Origin: Salinispora vitiensis
GTDB taxonomy: Bacteria > Actinomycetota > Actinomycetes > Mycobacteriales > Micromonosporaceae
Reading direction: 5' to 3'
NCBI RefSeq assembly: GCF_000378825.1
Contig: NZ_KB900388.1
Location: 4,595,901-4,659,900 of the forward strand
DNA length: 64,000 bases
Positions 1-8,581 of the stretch are shown one piece after another (position 1 is the first letter of the stretch; each line of letters begins with the position of its first letter). A program made the translations under genes and the position numbers. The notes under the pieces are model-generated. The model saw nothing but the letters and a program-made list of their open reading frames with translations, was not told the DNA's origin and searched no databases.

Positions 1-1521
1 GTGCTTGGCGCGATCATGTCGATCCTCGACGTGACGGTGGTCAGCGTCGCGCTACCGACCTTCCAGAGCGAGTTCGACGCGTCCTACGCCCGGGTCGCGT
101 GGACGATGACCGGCTACACCCTCGCCCTGGCCACGGTGATCCCGCTGAGTGGGTGGGCGGCCAACCGGTTCGGCACCAAACGCCTCTACATGATCGCCCT
201 GGCCCTGTTCACCATCGGGTCTGGTCTCTGCGCCACCGCCGACACGATCGGCGAGTTGATCGCGTACCGGGTACTGCAGGGTCTCGGCGGCGGCATGTTG
301 ATGCCGATCGGCATGACGATCATGACCCGGGCGGCCGGTCCGCACCGGATCGGCCGGCTGATGGCGGTCCTGGGCATCCCGATGCTGCTCGGACCGATCG
401 GTGGTCCAATCCTCGGTGGCTGGCTGATCGACGTGGCGAGCTGGCACTGGATCTTCCTGATCAACCTGCCGATCGGGCTGCTCGCCCTGGCCTACGCGCA
501 GCTGGCGCTGCCGAAGGACGCCCCGGAGCCGTCCGAGTCGTTCGACTTCCTCGGCATGCTGATGCTCTCCCCGGGGCTGGCGCTCTTCCTCTACGGCGTC
601 TCCACGCTGCCCGAGGCGGGCACTTTCACCGACTCCGAGGTGTGGGTGCCGATGCTGCTCGGCGCCGCGCTGGTGGTCTCCTTCGTCTGCTACTCGTTCA
701 AGCCCCGGCACCCGCTCCTGGACCTGCGGCTGTTCCGGAACCGCAGGCTGGCCATCGCGTCGGTGACCATGTTCGTGTTCATTGTCGCGTTCATGGGCGC
801 CGGTCTGCTCTTCCCGAGCTACTTCCTGCAGGTACGCGGGGAGTCGACCCTGCACGCCGGCCTCCTCATCGCGCCGCAGGGCATCGGTGCGATGGTGACG
901 ATGCCGATCGCCGGGATGCTCGCCGACCGGATGCCGGTGGGACGAACGGTGCCGTTCGCGTTGGTGCTGATCGCCGCCGGGTTCTTCACCTTCACGCAGG
1001 TCGGCCCGGAGACCTCGTACCTGTTGATCTGTGGCTCGTTGTTCGTCATGGGCCTGGGCATGGGCGGCACGATGATGCCGATCATGACCTCCGCGCTGCA
1101 GACGCTGGCCGGGCCGGAGGTTGCCCGCGGCTCCACCCTGTTGAACATCATCCAGCAGATCGGTGGTTCGGTCGGCGCGGCGGTGATGTCGGTGATCCTC
1201 ACCAACGAGCTGAACGGATCCCGGCCGATCCCCGGCCTGACCGCTCCGAACGGTGAGCCGGTCACCGAGGCGGGCCTGGCGATCGCCGCCCAGCGGCAGC
1301 CGGAACTGGCCCAGCAGGTCCCCGACCCGACGCTCATCGAGCGGGGCCTCGCCTTCGCCGCCGACTCCTTCGCCACCACGTACTGGGTGGCCTTCGCGCT
1401 GGTGCTGCTCACCTTCGTCCCGGCCGCGTTCCTGCCTCGGCGGCGGGAACGGTCGCGGTCCCGCGACGACCAGCCGGGTAGCCAGCCGGGCGAGCCGAGC
1501 ACGCCGGTGGTTGTCCACTGA
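1..1521 (+). CDS. MFS drug exporter, DHA2 (EmrB/QacA) type, 5' end cut by window edge
   Basis: A 506-residue stretch of a proton-driven multidrug efflux permease in the cytoplasmic membrane. It opens inside the first transmembrane segment with the DHA2 motif LDVTVVSVALP (about residues 9-19) and then shows motif A (GWAANRFGTKRLY) and some 13-14 hydrophobic helices. The tail is charged (RRRERSRSRDD). Family members usually carry 10-30 residues before this point, so the GTG at base 1 is probably internal and the true start lies outside the window. No regulator is visible beside it. Family call is firm; the substrate cannot be read from sequence. Confidence 0.88.
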   Translation: MLGAIMSILDVTVVSVALPTFQSEFDASYARVAWTMTGYTLALATVIPLSGWAANRFGTKRLYMIALALFTIGSGLCATADTIGELIAYRVLQGLGGGMLMPIGMTIMTRAAGPHRIGRLMAVLGIPMLLGPIGGPILGGWLIDVASWHWIFLINLPIGLLALAYAQLALPKDAPEPSESFDFLGMLMLSPGLALFLYGVSTLPEAGTFTDSEVWVPMLLGAALVVSFVCYSFKPRHPLLDLRLFRNRRLAIASVTMFVFIVAFMGAGLLFPSYFLQVRGESTLHAGLLIAPQGIGAMVTMPIAGMLADRMPVGRTVPFALVLIAAGFFTFTQVGPETSYLLICGSLFVMGLGMGGTMMPIMTSALQTLAGPEVARGSTLLNIIQQIGGSVGAAVMSVILTNELNGSRPIPGLTAPNGEPVTEAGLAIAAQRQPELAQQVPDPTLIERGLAFAADSFATTYWVAFALVLLTFVPAAFLPRRRERSRSRDDQPGSQPGEPSTPVVVH

Positions 1522-1702
1522 ACCTCCGGTGTCGGGGTCGCCGCGGCGACCCCGACACCAGGGCATCGCCGGGTTCACGGGTTTGATCATCACATCCGCC
1601 CCGCGTGGGCCACGGCTCGTGCGCGCCACACCAGGTGGTGCTAACCGGGCCCACCCCCGGCCAGCCGGTAACGTCGGCGCCGCCGACGAGGGGAGGTGCC
1701 AG

Positions 1703-2362
1703 GTGGCGCGCGGTGGCGTCTTCTGTGTCGAGGGCCAGTGGCACCGTGACCTCAACGAGCGCGGTTCCGTCCTACCCACCCTGGAACTGCTGGAGCGACT
1801 GAGCCGGATTCGGTTCATCCACAAGGACGCGGCGACCCGGGATGAACTGTTCTACTTCGTTGACCGGTGGCTGCTCAAGCAGTACGCCGACTACCGGGTC
1901 GGCTTCTTCGCCACCCATGGGGAGCCCAGCCGGCTGCGCCTGACCGACTGGGAGTCGGTCCCCCTCGCCGACGTGGCCGAGCTGATGGCCGGCCGCTGCG
2001 AGGGGCGGCGTCTCTACTTCGGCAGCTGCTCGGTGCTGCGCGCCAACGACGCCGTGCTGCGAGCCTTCCTGGAGTCCACCGGCGCGGCCCTGATCTGCGG
2101 CTTCACCCGAGAGGTCGACTGGGTGGAGTCCGCCGCCTTCGAGACCGTTCTGCTCGACGTGCTCGCCAACGGGCAGCGGCACAACGCGGCCGAGTTGCGA
2201 ATGGGCTCGGCGCACTGGGCGCCGCTCGCCTCGTACCTCGGCTTCCGGGTGATCTACGCAAACGGCCGTGCCTGGCGCCCGTCGGTCCGCCCCCGGGTGC
2301 CGGTTCAGCCCGCCCGGCCGCCGCGCCCGCCGAACGCCAGGCCGGCGGTACCGGGTCAGTAG
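1703..2362 (+). CDS. Conserved actinobacterial protein with caspase-like His-Gly and Cys motifs (DUF6642-like)
   Basis: A 219-residue soluble protein of unassigned function; the GTG start at 1703 sits 6 nt after GGGAGG. It has the two-part signature of clan CD cysteine peptidases (caspase/CHAT fold): a hydrophobic strand ending in His-Gly (VGFFATHG, His72-Gly73) and a second ending in Cys (RLYFGSCS, Cys109). It also has RFIHKDAATRDEL near residue 37 and a proline-rich tail after 195. I recall this as a DUF6642-like family but cannot confirm it. The 3' end overlaps the next gene, convergently, by 7 nt. Peptidase activity is inference only. Confidence 0.72.
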   Translation: MARGGVFCVEGQWHRDLNERGSVLPTLELLERLSRIRFIHKDAATRDELFYFVDRWLLKQYADYRVGFFATHGEPSRLRLTDWESVPLADVAELMAGRCEGRRLYFGSCSVLRANDAVLRAFLESTGAALICGFTREVDWVESAAFETVLLDVLANGQRHNAAELRMGSAHWAPLASYLGFRVIYANGRAWRPSVRPRVPVQPARPPRPPNARPAVPGQ

Positions 2363-3000
2363 GCGGCGGTGAAGCGGGTGTTTTCGTGTCGTGGGTTCTC
2401 GATCTCGTCAACGATCGCGACGGCCATGTCCTGGTAGCTGAGGACCGACCGGCCCTCGTGATCGGTTACCGGATGGTCCCCGCCGGTACGGTAGTGCCCG
2501 GTCCGGGCACCGGGGTGGAACTCCAGCGGCGGAGGTGACACATATGTCCAGCGCACCCCGTCGGCTTCGGAGCGGTAGTACGCCAGGGCGTCGGCCTGGC
2601 CCAGCGCCGCGTCCCGGTACTCCTGGGGAAAGTCGGGCTCGTCCAGGAACCGGTCGCCCTGCGGGGTGCAGAGCGTGGCCCCGCCACCCAGGTGGATGAT
2701 CCGCGGCGGGTTCGGTGTCTCGCGCAGGGCACTGACCAGGGTCCGCGCCGCGTCGAGCCAGAGGCCGCGTTCCCCGCCACCGATCGCCACCACCAGCGCG
2801 TCCGCCTCCGGGGCCAACTCTCGTACGCTCCGTTCGCTGGTCGCGTCCCCGGTCACCACCTGCACCCCTGCCGGTAGGTAGGAGGTGGTGGCCTCCGGCC
2901 GACGTACCGCAGCGGTGACCCGGTGCCCGCGCTGGAACGCCTCCTGGGCGATCTGGGAGCCGGCGGTTCCGCCCGCCCCGAAGACGACGATGTTGCCCAC
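2356..3000 (-). CDS. NAD(P)H-binding atypical SDR / NmrA-like protein
   Basis: A 214-residue Rossmann-fold protein. The N-terminus carries the dinucleotide-binding loop GAGGTAGSQI (residues 8-17) after the first strand NIVVFG, and strand 4 ends in LVVAIGGG. It lacks the classical YxxxK of SDR enzymes, as in the NmrA/YwnB-like group that senses or reduces through NAD(P)H. ATG at 3000 is the first plausible start. It converges on the preceding gene with a 7-nt overlap and diverges from the pentapeptide gene. The substrate is unknown. Confidence 0.8.
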   Translation of the reverse strand: MGNIVVFGAGGTAGSQIAQEAFQRGHRVTAAVRRPEATTSYLPAGVQVVTGDATSERSVRELAPEADALVVAIGGGERGLWLDAARTLVSALRETPNPPRIIHLGGGATLCTPQGDRFLDEPDFPQEYRDAALGQADALAYYRSEADGVRWTYVSPPPLEFHPGARTGHYRTGGDHPVTDHEGRSVLSYQDMAVAIVDEIENPRHENTRFTAAY

Positions 3001-3142
3001 GAATTCAGGCTAGGGATGCCGAGCGGCCCGCCGCCGGGGAATGCCCATCCCGGCCCCGCCGCCGCGCCAAGCGCCAAGCGCCGTCGCCCTTCTCGTCGCC
3101 GTCGTCGCCTTCGCCGCTTCGGTTGTTGTCGGTGCCGGTCAG

Positions 3143-3155
3143 TAGCCTGGCGCGA
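3143..3155 (+). promoter_or_regulatory. Putative -10 of a leaderless transcript
   Basis: TAGCCT at 3143-3148 lies 6 nt before the ATG at 3155, so transcription should begin at or next to the start codon. No Shine-Dalgarno sequence precedes the ATG. A convincing -35 is not visible. Confidence 0.45.
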
Positions 3156-3748
3156 TGCCGGATCAGCACGATGGGTTAACCCTCCGCGACGAGGACTGGT
3201 ATGGCGAGGAGATCGCCGACCGGCACTACATCGGCTGCCATTTCGAGCGGGTCGACCTCACTGAGGCGAACACCCGCGGAACGCTCTTCACCGGGTGCAC
3301 GTTCGGCAACGTCAGCTTCAACGGTTCCCGACACGTGGACACAGCCTTCACGCGCTGCGTCTTCCGCCGCTGCAACTTCTTCGCCGCCGAGTTCACCGGC
3401 TGCAAGCTGGTCGGCAGCACCTTCGACCAGTGTGACCTGCGGCCGTTGACGATCGTCGGCGGCGACTGGTCGTTCGTCGCGCTTCCGGGCGCGGACCTGC
3501 GTGGTGCGCGCATCGTTGACGTCCGGATGCGCGAGGCCGACCTGATCCGGGCGGATCTGCGCGGTGCGACCGTCACCGGAGTCGACCTGTCCGGGGCGCA
3601 GCTGCGGCAGGCGAAACTGTCCCGCGCCGACCTGCGCGGCAGTGACCTCACCGACCTTGATCCGGTCGAGGTCGAGCGGACCGGGGCGATCGTCAGCACT
3701 GAGCAGGCGGTGGTGCTTGCCCAGGCGCTCGGTTTTCAGATCGGCTGA
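3155..3748 (+). CDS. Pentapeptide-repeat protein (Qnr/MfpA-like fold)
   Basis: A 197-residue protein made largely of A(D/N)LXX-type pentapeptides, clearest at residues 105-165 (ADLRG, ADLIR, ADLRG, VDLSG, AQLRQ, AKLSR, ADLRG), with degenerate FXXCX repeats at 25-95. These build a right-handed quadrilateral beta helix. Such proteins can mimic DNA and protect gyrase, but most have no known role. The C-terminus has the usual short capping segment. It appears to be transcribed alone from a leaderless promoter. Another C-terminal remnant of this kind of protein occurs at 52438-52647. Confidence 0.85.
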   Translation: MPDQHDGLTLRDEDWYGEEIADRHYIGCHFERVDLTEANTRGTLFTGCTFGNVSFNGSRHVDTAFTRCVFRRCNFFAAEFTGCKLVGSTFDQCDLRPLTIVGGDWSFVALPGADLRGARIVDVRMREADLIRADLRGATVTGVDLSGAQLRQAKLSRADLRGSDLTDLDPVEVERTGAIVSTEQAVVLAQALGFQIG

Positions 3749-3762
3749 CCCGGGACTCCCGG

Positions 3763-3810
3763 CAGCCGCACCGCGTCGCCCTCGAGCAGCCGCACCGCGT
3801 CGCCCTCGAG
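3763..3810. repeat. Two perfect tandem copies of a 24-bp unit
   Basis: A 24-bp unit starting CAGCCGCACC and ending CCCTCGAG occurs at 3763-3786 and again immediately at 3787-3810 without a mismatch. It lies in the spacer behind the pentapeptide gene. No coding function is evident. Confidence 0.9.
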
Positions 3811-3948
3811 CGGAGCCGCCCGGTGGCCGTGCCGGCGCTGACGGAAGCGTGCCGGCTACCGCTGCGTGGACCGGCCGAACCGGTCGGGTGGCCGCGGGGC
3901 GAGATAGCGTGAGAGCGATAGATCGATCACAGAGGATGGGAGTTGCGG

Positions 3949-4380
3949 ATGGCCGAGCAGGTGCAGGACAGCCCCACGGACTGGGTGGCCGACCACATCG
4001 CCCGGTACGAACGAACCGACGGCGCGGACGGGCACGAATGGCGGCCCGGCGTGTTCACACTGCTGCTGACCACCCGGGGGCGACGGAGCGGTTCACAGCG
4101 GCGTACCGCGCTCATCTACGGCCGCGACGGCGACGCGTACCTGCTGGTCGCCTCTCAGGGGGGCGCGCCGAAGCATCCTTCCTGGTACCTCAACCTGCGC
4201 GACAATCCGCAGGTCGAGGTGCAGGTCGGTGCGGAGCGATTCACCGCCCGGGCGCGGGTTGCGAGCCCGGCGGAGAAGCCGCGAATGTGGGCCACGATGG
4301 CGGCGATCTGGCCGGATTACGACGACTACCAGGCCCGGACCGACCGGGAGATCCCGGTGGTGGTCCTCGAGCGGAGCTGA
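3949..4380 (+). CDS. F420-dependent nitroreductase family (DDN-like) oxidoreductase
   Basis: A 143-residue split-barrel protein of the deazaflavin-dependent nitroreductase family. Diagnostic segments are the RRSGSQRRTALIY turn (about 48-60), LLVASQGGAPKHPSWYLNL (about 67-85) and the ending ...REIPVVVLER. Relatives bind F420H2 and reduce quinones, nitroaromatics or other acceptors near the membrane. ATG 3949 is chosen because GGGAG ends 6 nt upstream; a TTG two codons earlier is less likely. It stands alone between two spacers. Confidence 0.88.
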   Translation: MAEQVQDSPTDWVADHIARYERTDGADGHEWRPGVFTLLLTTRGRRSGSQRRTALIYGRDGDAYLLVASQGGAPKHPSWYLNLRDNPQVEVQVGAERFTARARVASPAEKPRMWATMAAIWPDYDDYQARTDREIPVVVLERS

Positions 4381-4662
4381 CCGTCAGCTTGCCGCCTATC
4401 ACGGAGAGCGGGGGCGTCGTCGGGCCCGGGCAGCCCGGCGTCCGCTCCCCGCGATAGCACGGTGGCCAGGATCAGTGGGACGGAGCACTGGTTTTCACCC
4501 GATCAGGTACGAAGCTGGCGGCCCGGGAGGACGCAGGCCTTGTCAGGGGGCACCGTTGGCGTGCGGGACCATCGCGGTCCCGAGCCACGGCGGCGATCGC
4601 CGCCGGTTCCCCGGCCCCATCTGCGGCCGGTGGCGTATCCCAGGACCACGAGGAGCTCCGCC

Positions 4663-4944
4663 ATGCTGACCATGACCGACAACGCCGTGTTGGTGATCCG
4701 AGACCTCGCCAATCAGCAGGACGTCGCGAATGACGGCGGGGTCCGGATCGCCGCCGATCCGGAGGAGGGCTCGCTCACGGTGCAGCTGGTCGAGGGCCCC
4801 GCCGCCGGTGACCAGGTGGTGGACAACCAGGGCGCCCGGATCTTCCTCGACTCGGACGCGGCCGAGTTGCTCGGGGACGCCGCCGTGGACGTGACCGTTG
4901 ACGAGGAGGGCATTGTGCAGTTCGGCTTTACCGAGCAGCCGTGA
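4663..4944 (+). CDS. HesB/IscA-like (A-type carrier) protein without cysteines
   Basis: A 93-residue protein with the A-type Fe-S carrier fold pattern: GGVRIAADPEEGSLTVQLVEGP, then ...RIFLDSDAAELLGDAAVDV... corresponding to the central and C-terminal strands of IscA/ErpA. ATG 4663 follows AGGAG at 4651-4655. It contains no cysteine at all, whereas functional carriers need three (one central, plus CGC near the C-terminus). It is therefore unlikely to hold an Fe-S cluster and is best seen as a repurposed fold of unknown role. The upstream 282-nt spacer holds nothing recognisable. Confidence 0.7.
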   Translation: MLTMTDNAVLVIRDLANQQDVANDGGVRIAADPEEGSLTVQLVEGPAAGDQVVDNQGARIFLDSDAAELLGDAAVDVTVDEEGIVQFGFTEQP

Positions 4945-5314
4945 CCCGAGCGCCCCACCGCTGCGCAGGCGGCGGTGGGGCAACGAGCGCACGGCGCCAG
5001 TCCAGTCGGTACGTTGCCGCGCCCTGGCCGTCTCCCACCAGCGCAGCCGTACGGCGGTACACCAGCGGGGACTTGGCGAGACCGGATCGATGCGGCCGGA
5101 TTGGAAGGCCGAAGGGCCGGTCAACAGACTCTTCCCGCCCAGCCTGGGCGCAAACGGCGGGACAGCGGCGAATTGCGGGACAGCCGCGAATCGCGGGGCA
5201 GCATCGAGCCGGCTGACCGTTCGGGGCGCGGGCAGTGCCGGCGTGGCCTGACCGTTCGGGGCGCGGGCAGCGTCGAGCCGGCCTGACCGGGCGGGTTCGG
5301 GGTATCCGCGGTGG
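4945..5314. other. 370-bp non-coding spacer with degenerate direct repeats
   Basis: No gene is supportable between the HesB-like and GH15 genes. The right half consists of repeated pieces: three related 18-bp units, then two copies of a 23-bp unit (see the repeat entry). The left half shows no motif that I recognise. Confidence 0.6.
5157..5270. repeat. Nested direct repeats upstream of the GH15 gene
   Basis: Three 18-bp units beginning GCGGG(A/G)CAGC lie at 5157-5174, 5175-5192 and 5193-5210. A 23-bp unit beginning CTGACCGTTCGGGG occurs perfectly at 5213-5235 and 5248-5270, a 35-bp period. The array is imperfect and has no open frame. Confidence 0.85.
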
Positions 5315-7111
5315 GTGGATCAGCCGTCGATCTCCGACTATGGGTTCCTGTCCGACTGCCGCTCCGGCGCGCTGGTCGGCCGGAACGGCTCCATCGACTG
5401 GTGGTGCCCGGACCGGTTCGACTCGCCCGCGGTCTTCGGGCGGCTCCTCGATCCCGCGGCGGGTCACTGGCAGCTGGCTCCGGTCGGGGCGGACCGTCCG
5501 GGGTGCCGCGTGGAACGCGCGTACCGGCCGGAGACCCTGGTGCTGCGTACCGTCCACCACACGCCGCAGGGGAGCGTCGCGGTCACCGACGCGCTCGCCG
5601 CCGAACGTGGGGCGCGGGGGCACCAGCTTGGCCTGAACTCGCCCGCGGTGTTGCTGCGGTGCGTCGAAGGGCTCTCCGGGCGGGTACGGCTGGCGTCGGA
5701 CTTCGCGCCCCGTCCGGACCACGGACTGCTCACCCCGTACCTGCATGACCAACCAGGCGGGACGGTGCGGGCCGTGGCCGGAGCGACGGTGGTGGAGCTC
5801 TGCTCGGATTCGCTGACGCTGTGCGCCGGGACGGACCGGGTGCACACCGAGTTCGAGGTCGCCGCCGGGGAGACGGTCAGCTTCGCGGCTGGCTACCGGG
5901 CGGCGTACGGTGCGCCGTCGGTGCGGCTGGACCCGTCGGCCATGCTGGCCGAGACGGTGCAGGCGTGGGAGGCCTTCCGGGAGACCCACCAGTACCAGGG
6001 GTGTTACCCGGAGCTGGTCCGGCACAGCGCGGTCGTACTCACGGGGCTCACCTATGCCCGCAGTGGGGCGGTGGCCGCGGCGCTCACCACCTCCCTGCCG
6101 GAGCAGCTCGGCGGAGACCGCAACTACGACTACCGGTACGCCTGGCTGCGTGACTTCTCGATGACGCTGCGTGCCCTCTGGGTGGCGGCCTGCCCGGCGG
6201 AGGCGTCCCGGCTGTTCACCTGGGCGGCGCATTCGATCGGCCAAGTCGGTGCCGATCCGGTGCCGGTGCTGTTTGGGCTGGCGGGGGAGCGGGACGTCTC
6301 CGAGCGGGTCGCGGAGCACCTGCGCGGGTACGCGGACAGCCGCCCGGTGCGGTTCGGCAACGACGCTTGGCGGCAGCGGCAGCTCGACGTACCCGGTGAG
6401 GTGGTGGCGGCGGTGTGGCGCCTGCACCACCTACTCGGCGACCCGCTCGACCATGAGGTGCGCGAGATGGTGTGCGGGCTGACCGAGCAGGTCGCCGAGA
6501 CCTGGCGGTTGCCGGACCGGGGCATGTGGGAGAGCCGGGACGTCGACCGGCACCACCTGTCGTCGAAGGTGCTCTGCTGGGTGGCGTTGGACCGGGCGGT
6601 GGCGTTGGCGCCCCGGCTCGGTGAGCGCGCCGACCCCCGTCGTTGGGCGACGATCCGGGACGAGGTCCGGGATACCGTGCTGCGGTCGGGGTGGAGTGCG
6701 CGGGCCGGCGCGTACACCGGGGCGTTCGGCTCCGACGAGCTGGACGCCTCTGTGTTGTTCCTGCCGGTGGTGGGGTTCCTTCCGGCCACCGACCCGCGGA
6801 TGCGGGCCACGATCGACGCGGTGGAGCGGGTCCTGGGTGCCGGGGGTGGGCTGATCCGGCGGTGGGAGACCGACCCGGCCGGTTTTCTGCTCTGCAGCTT
6901 CCTCCTGGTCGAGTGTCTGGTGCTGGCCGGGGAGCGGGAGCGGGCTGCGGCGCTGTTCGAGCGGGTGGCCGGGTACGCCAACGATGTCGGGCTGCTCAGT
7001 GAGCAGATCGACCCGGATACCGGCGCGCAGCTCGGCAACACCCCGCAGGCCCTGTCCCACATCGGTTTGATCAATGCTGCCTGGCGGCTGACCGACCCGA
7101 CCACCGACTAG
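5315..7111 (+). CDS. Glycoside hydrolase family 15 (glucoamylase/trehalase-like)
   Basis: A 598-residue cytosolic GH15 enzyme; no signal peptide. The N-terminal beta-sandwich opens with ISDYGFLSDCRSGALVG and SIDWWCPDRFDSP. The (alpha/alpha)6 catalytic barrel begins near GDRNYDYRYAWLRD (about residue 268). Expected catalytic acids are Glu406 in GMWESRD and Glu563 in LLSEQID. The ending GNTPQALSHIGLINAA is typical. Actinobacterial members often act on trehalose or short alpha-glucans. The start GTG 5315 fits the family N-terminus, but no strong ribosome-binding site precedes it. It stands alone. Confidence 0.92.
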   Translation: MDQPSISDYGFLSDCRSGALVGRNGSIDWWCPDRFDSPAVFGRLLDPAAGHWQLAPVGADRPGCRVERAYRPETLVLRTVHHTPQGSVAVTDALAAERGARGHQLGLNSPAVLLRCVEGLSGRVRLASDFAPRPDHGLLTPYLHDQPGGTVRAVAGATVVELCSDSLTLCAGTDRVHTEFEVAAGETVSFAAGYRAAYGAPSVRLDPSAMLAETVQAWEAFRETHQYQGCYPELVRHSAVVLTGLTYARSGAVAAALTTSLPEQLGGDRNYDYRYAWLRDFSMTLRALWVAACPAEASRLFTWAAHSIGQVGADPVPVLFGLAGERDVSERVAEHLRGYADSRPVRFGNDAWRQRQLDVPGEVVAAVWRLHHLLGDPLDHEVREMVCGLTEQVAETWRLPDRGMWESRDVDRHHLSSKVLCWVALDRAVALAPRLGERADPRRWATIRDEVRDTVLRSGWSARAGAYTGAFGSDELDASVLFLPVVGFLPATDPRMRATIDAVERVLGAGGGLIRRWETDPAGFLLCSFLLVECLVLAGERERAAALFERVAGYANDVGLLSEQIDPDTGAQLGNTPQALSHIGLINAAWRLTDPTTD

Positions 7112-7123
7112 GGCGGTCCGGGC

Positions 7124-7199
7124 GAGTTGCCGGCCACCCGCTGAGTTGCCGGCCACCCGCCGAGTTGCCGGGCTTCCGACGAGTTGCCGGGCTTCTGCC
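7124..7199. repeat. Four tandem 19-bp units
   Basis: Units starting GAGTTGCCGG begin at 7124, 7143, 7162 and 7181. Units 1-2 continue CCACCCGC and units 3-4 continue GCTTC, so the array grew as two pairs. It lies 13 bp behind the GH15 stop codon. Confidence 0.9.
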
Positions 7200-7298
7200 G
7201 AGGGTGATGACGGCCGAACCCTGGTGCGGGTCGATCGCTCCAAGTAATGTCTTGCCTCCAACGCGTGCCCCCGACCCCTCCCGGAGGCGTACACCACC

Positions 7299-8408
7299 AT
7301 GGGTGGCTTCCCCCTGCGCATTCTCGTCGTCGGTGCGGGTCTCGCCGGTCTTGCGGTGGCCAGGGCGCTACGGATGGCGGGTTTTCGACCGGATCTGATC
7401 GACAAGTTCAGCCCCGATTACCTGGTGGACAGCGGCCTGTACCTGCCGGGCAACGCGGACCGGGCGCTGCGCCAGCTCGACCTGGACGGCCCGGTCCGCC
7501 CGCTTGGTCAGGTGATCCATCGGCAGTATTTCCGCGACGCCACCAGCGCGCCGCTCTGCGAGGTTGACCTCGACGCGCTCTGGGCCGGCGTCGGCCAGTG
7601 CCGGGCGTTGCTCCGCAGCGAACTGCATCGCGTCCTGCTCAGCGCCGCCGGCGGAGCCGTGCGGTACGGAGTCGGGCTCGACGCCGTTGACCTCTTCCCG
7701 ACGACTGTCGGCATCACCTTCGCCGACGGTGTCACCGCCGAGTACGACCTGGTGATCGGTGCCGACGGTCCGCGGTCCGAGGTCCGCGCTCTCGCCGCGC
7801 TGGGCGGCCCGCCCCGCCCCACCGGCCAGGTGGTCTACCGGGCCGTGGTGCGCGACGGACCACCGGTGGCGGAGTGGACCGCGTTGCTCGGCCATCGGGC
7901 CGGCTTCCTGATCGTTCCGGTCGGCCCCGGTCGGCTGTACTGCTACGCCGACGAGACCGGCGCCGTCGCGCCGGCTGACCCGCTGACCCGGCTCGATGAG
8001 TTGTTCGGCGACTACGGTGGACCGGTCCCCGAGGTGCTGGACTGTCTGGACCAGGTGCATGCCACCGTGGCGGAGGAGGTCGAGCTGGGCCGTTGGCACC
8101 GGGGTCGGGTGCTGCTGGTCGGGGACGCCGCGCACGCCACCGCGCCGACCCTGTCGCAGGGGGCCGCGATGGCGCTCGAGGACGCCGTCGTGTTCGCCGA
8201 GTCGCTGCGGAAGTCGACCGGTGACGTCGACGCGGCCCTGACGGCGTACGAGAGCCGCCGCCGTCCGCGGACCCGCTGGGTGCGGGACCGGACCCGGGAC
8301 CGCAACCGGACCCGGGACGTCGCACCGGCGTTGCGGGACCCGTTGTTGCGTGGGCGGGGTGGCCGTATTTTCGGCGAGCACTACCGACTGCTCCTGGGAC
8401 CACTGTGA
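7299..8408 (+). CDS. FAD-dependent aromatic-ring monooxygenase (PHBH-like, group A flavoprotein)
   Basis: A 369-residue flavoprotein. The N-terminal Rossmann motif is VVGAGLAGL (about residues 11-19), the mid motif is DLVIGADGPRSEVR (about 150-163), and the second FAD motif is LLVGDAAHATAPTLSQGAAMALEDA (about 270), all in the usual order for p-hydroxybenzoate hydroxylase-like enzymes. These use NAD(P)H and O2 to hydroxylate small organic substrates. The C-terminus has an unusual Arg-rich run (RRRPRTRWVRDRTRDRNRTR). No pathway genes adjoin it, so the substrate is unknown. Confidence 0.85.
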   Translation: MGGFPLRILVVGAGLAGLAVARALRMAGFRPDLIDKFSPDYLVDSGLYLPGNADRALRQLDLDGPVRPLGQVIHRQYFRDATSAPLCEVDLDALWAGVGQCRALLRSELHRVLLSAAGGAVRYGVGLDAVDLFPTTVGITFADGVTAEYDLVIGADGPRSEVRALAALGGPPRPTGQVVYRAVVRDGPPVAEWTALLGHRAGFLIVPVGPGRLYCYADETGAVAPADPLTRLDELFGDYGGPVPEVLDCLDQVHATVAEEVELGRWHRGRVLLVGDAAHATAPTLSQGAAMALEDAVVFAESLRKSTGDVDAALTAYESRRRPRTRWVRDRTRDRNRTRDVAPALRDPLLRGRGGRIFGEHYRLLLGPL

Positions 8409-8581
8409 GTCCATTCGGGTGCCCTCCCCGGGGCGGATAGCGGACATGCGGCCCGGGTCCGGGCAGAGTACCCGGCCACCCCACGCGGCCGGGCGACCTG
8501 TCGGGGACTATCCTCCTTGCGGATGACGGCCGCTTACCGCACAGCGCGCCGAGCGGGACAACCGAGAACCGGAGGCCACTC

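Noticed and set aside
1253..1702. N-terminal extension of the caspase-like protein back into the MFS gene
   Set aside because: The extension is out-of-frame MFS sequence; GTG 1703 has a good ribosome-binding site and starts the conserved part.
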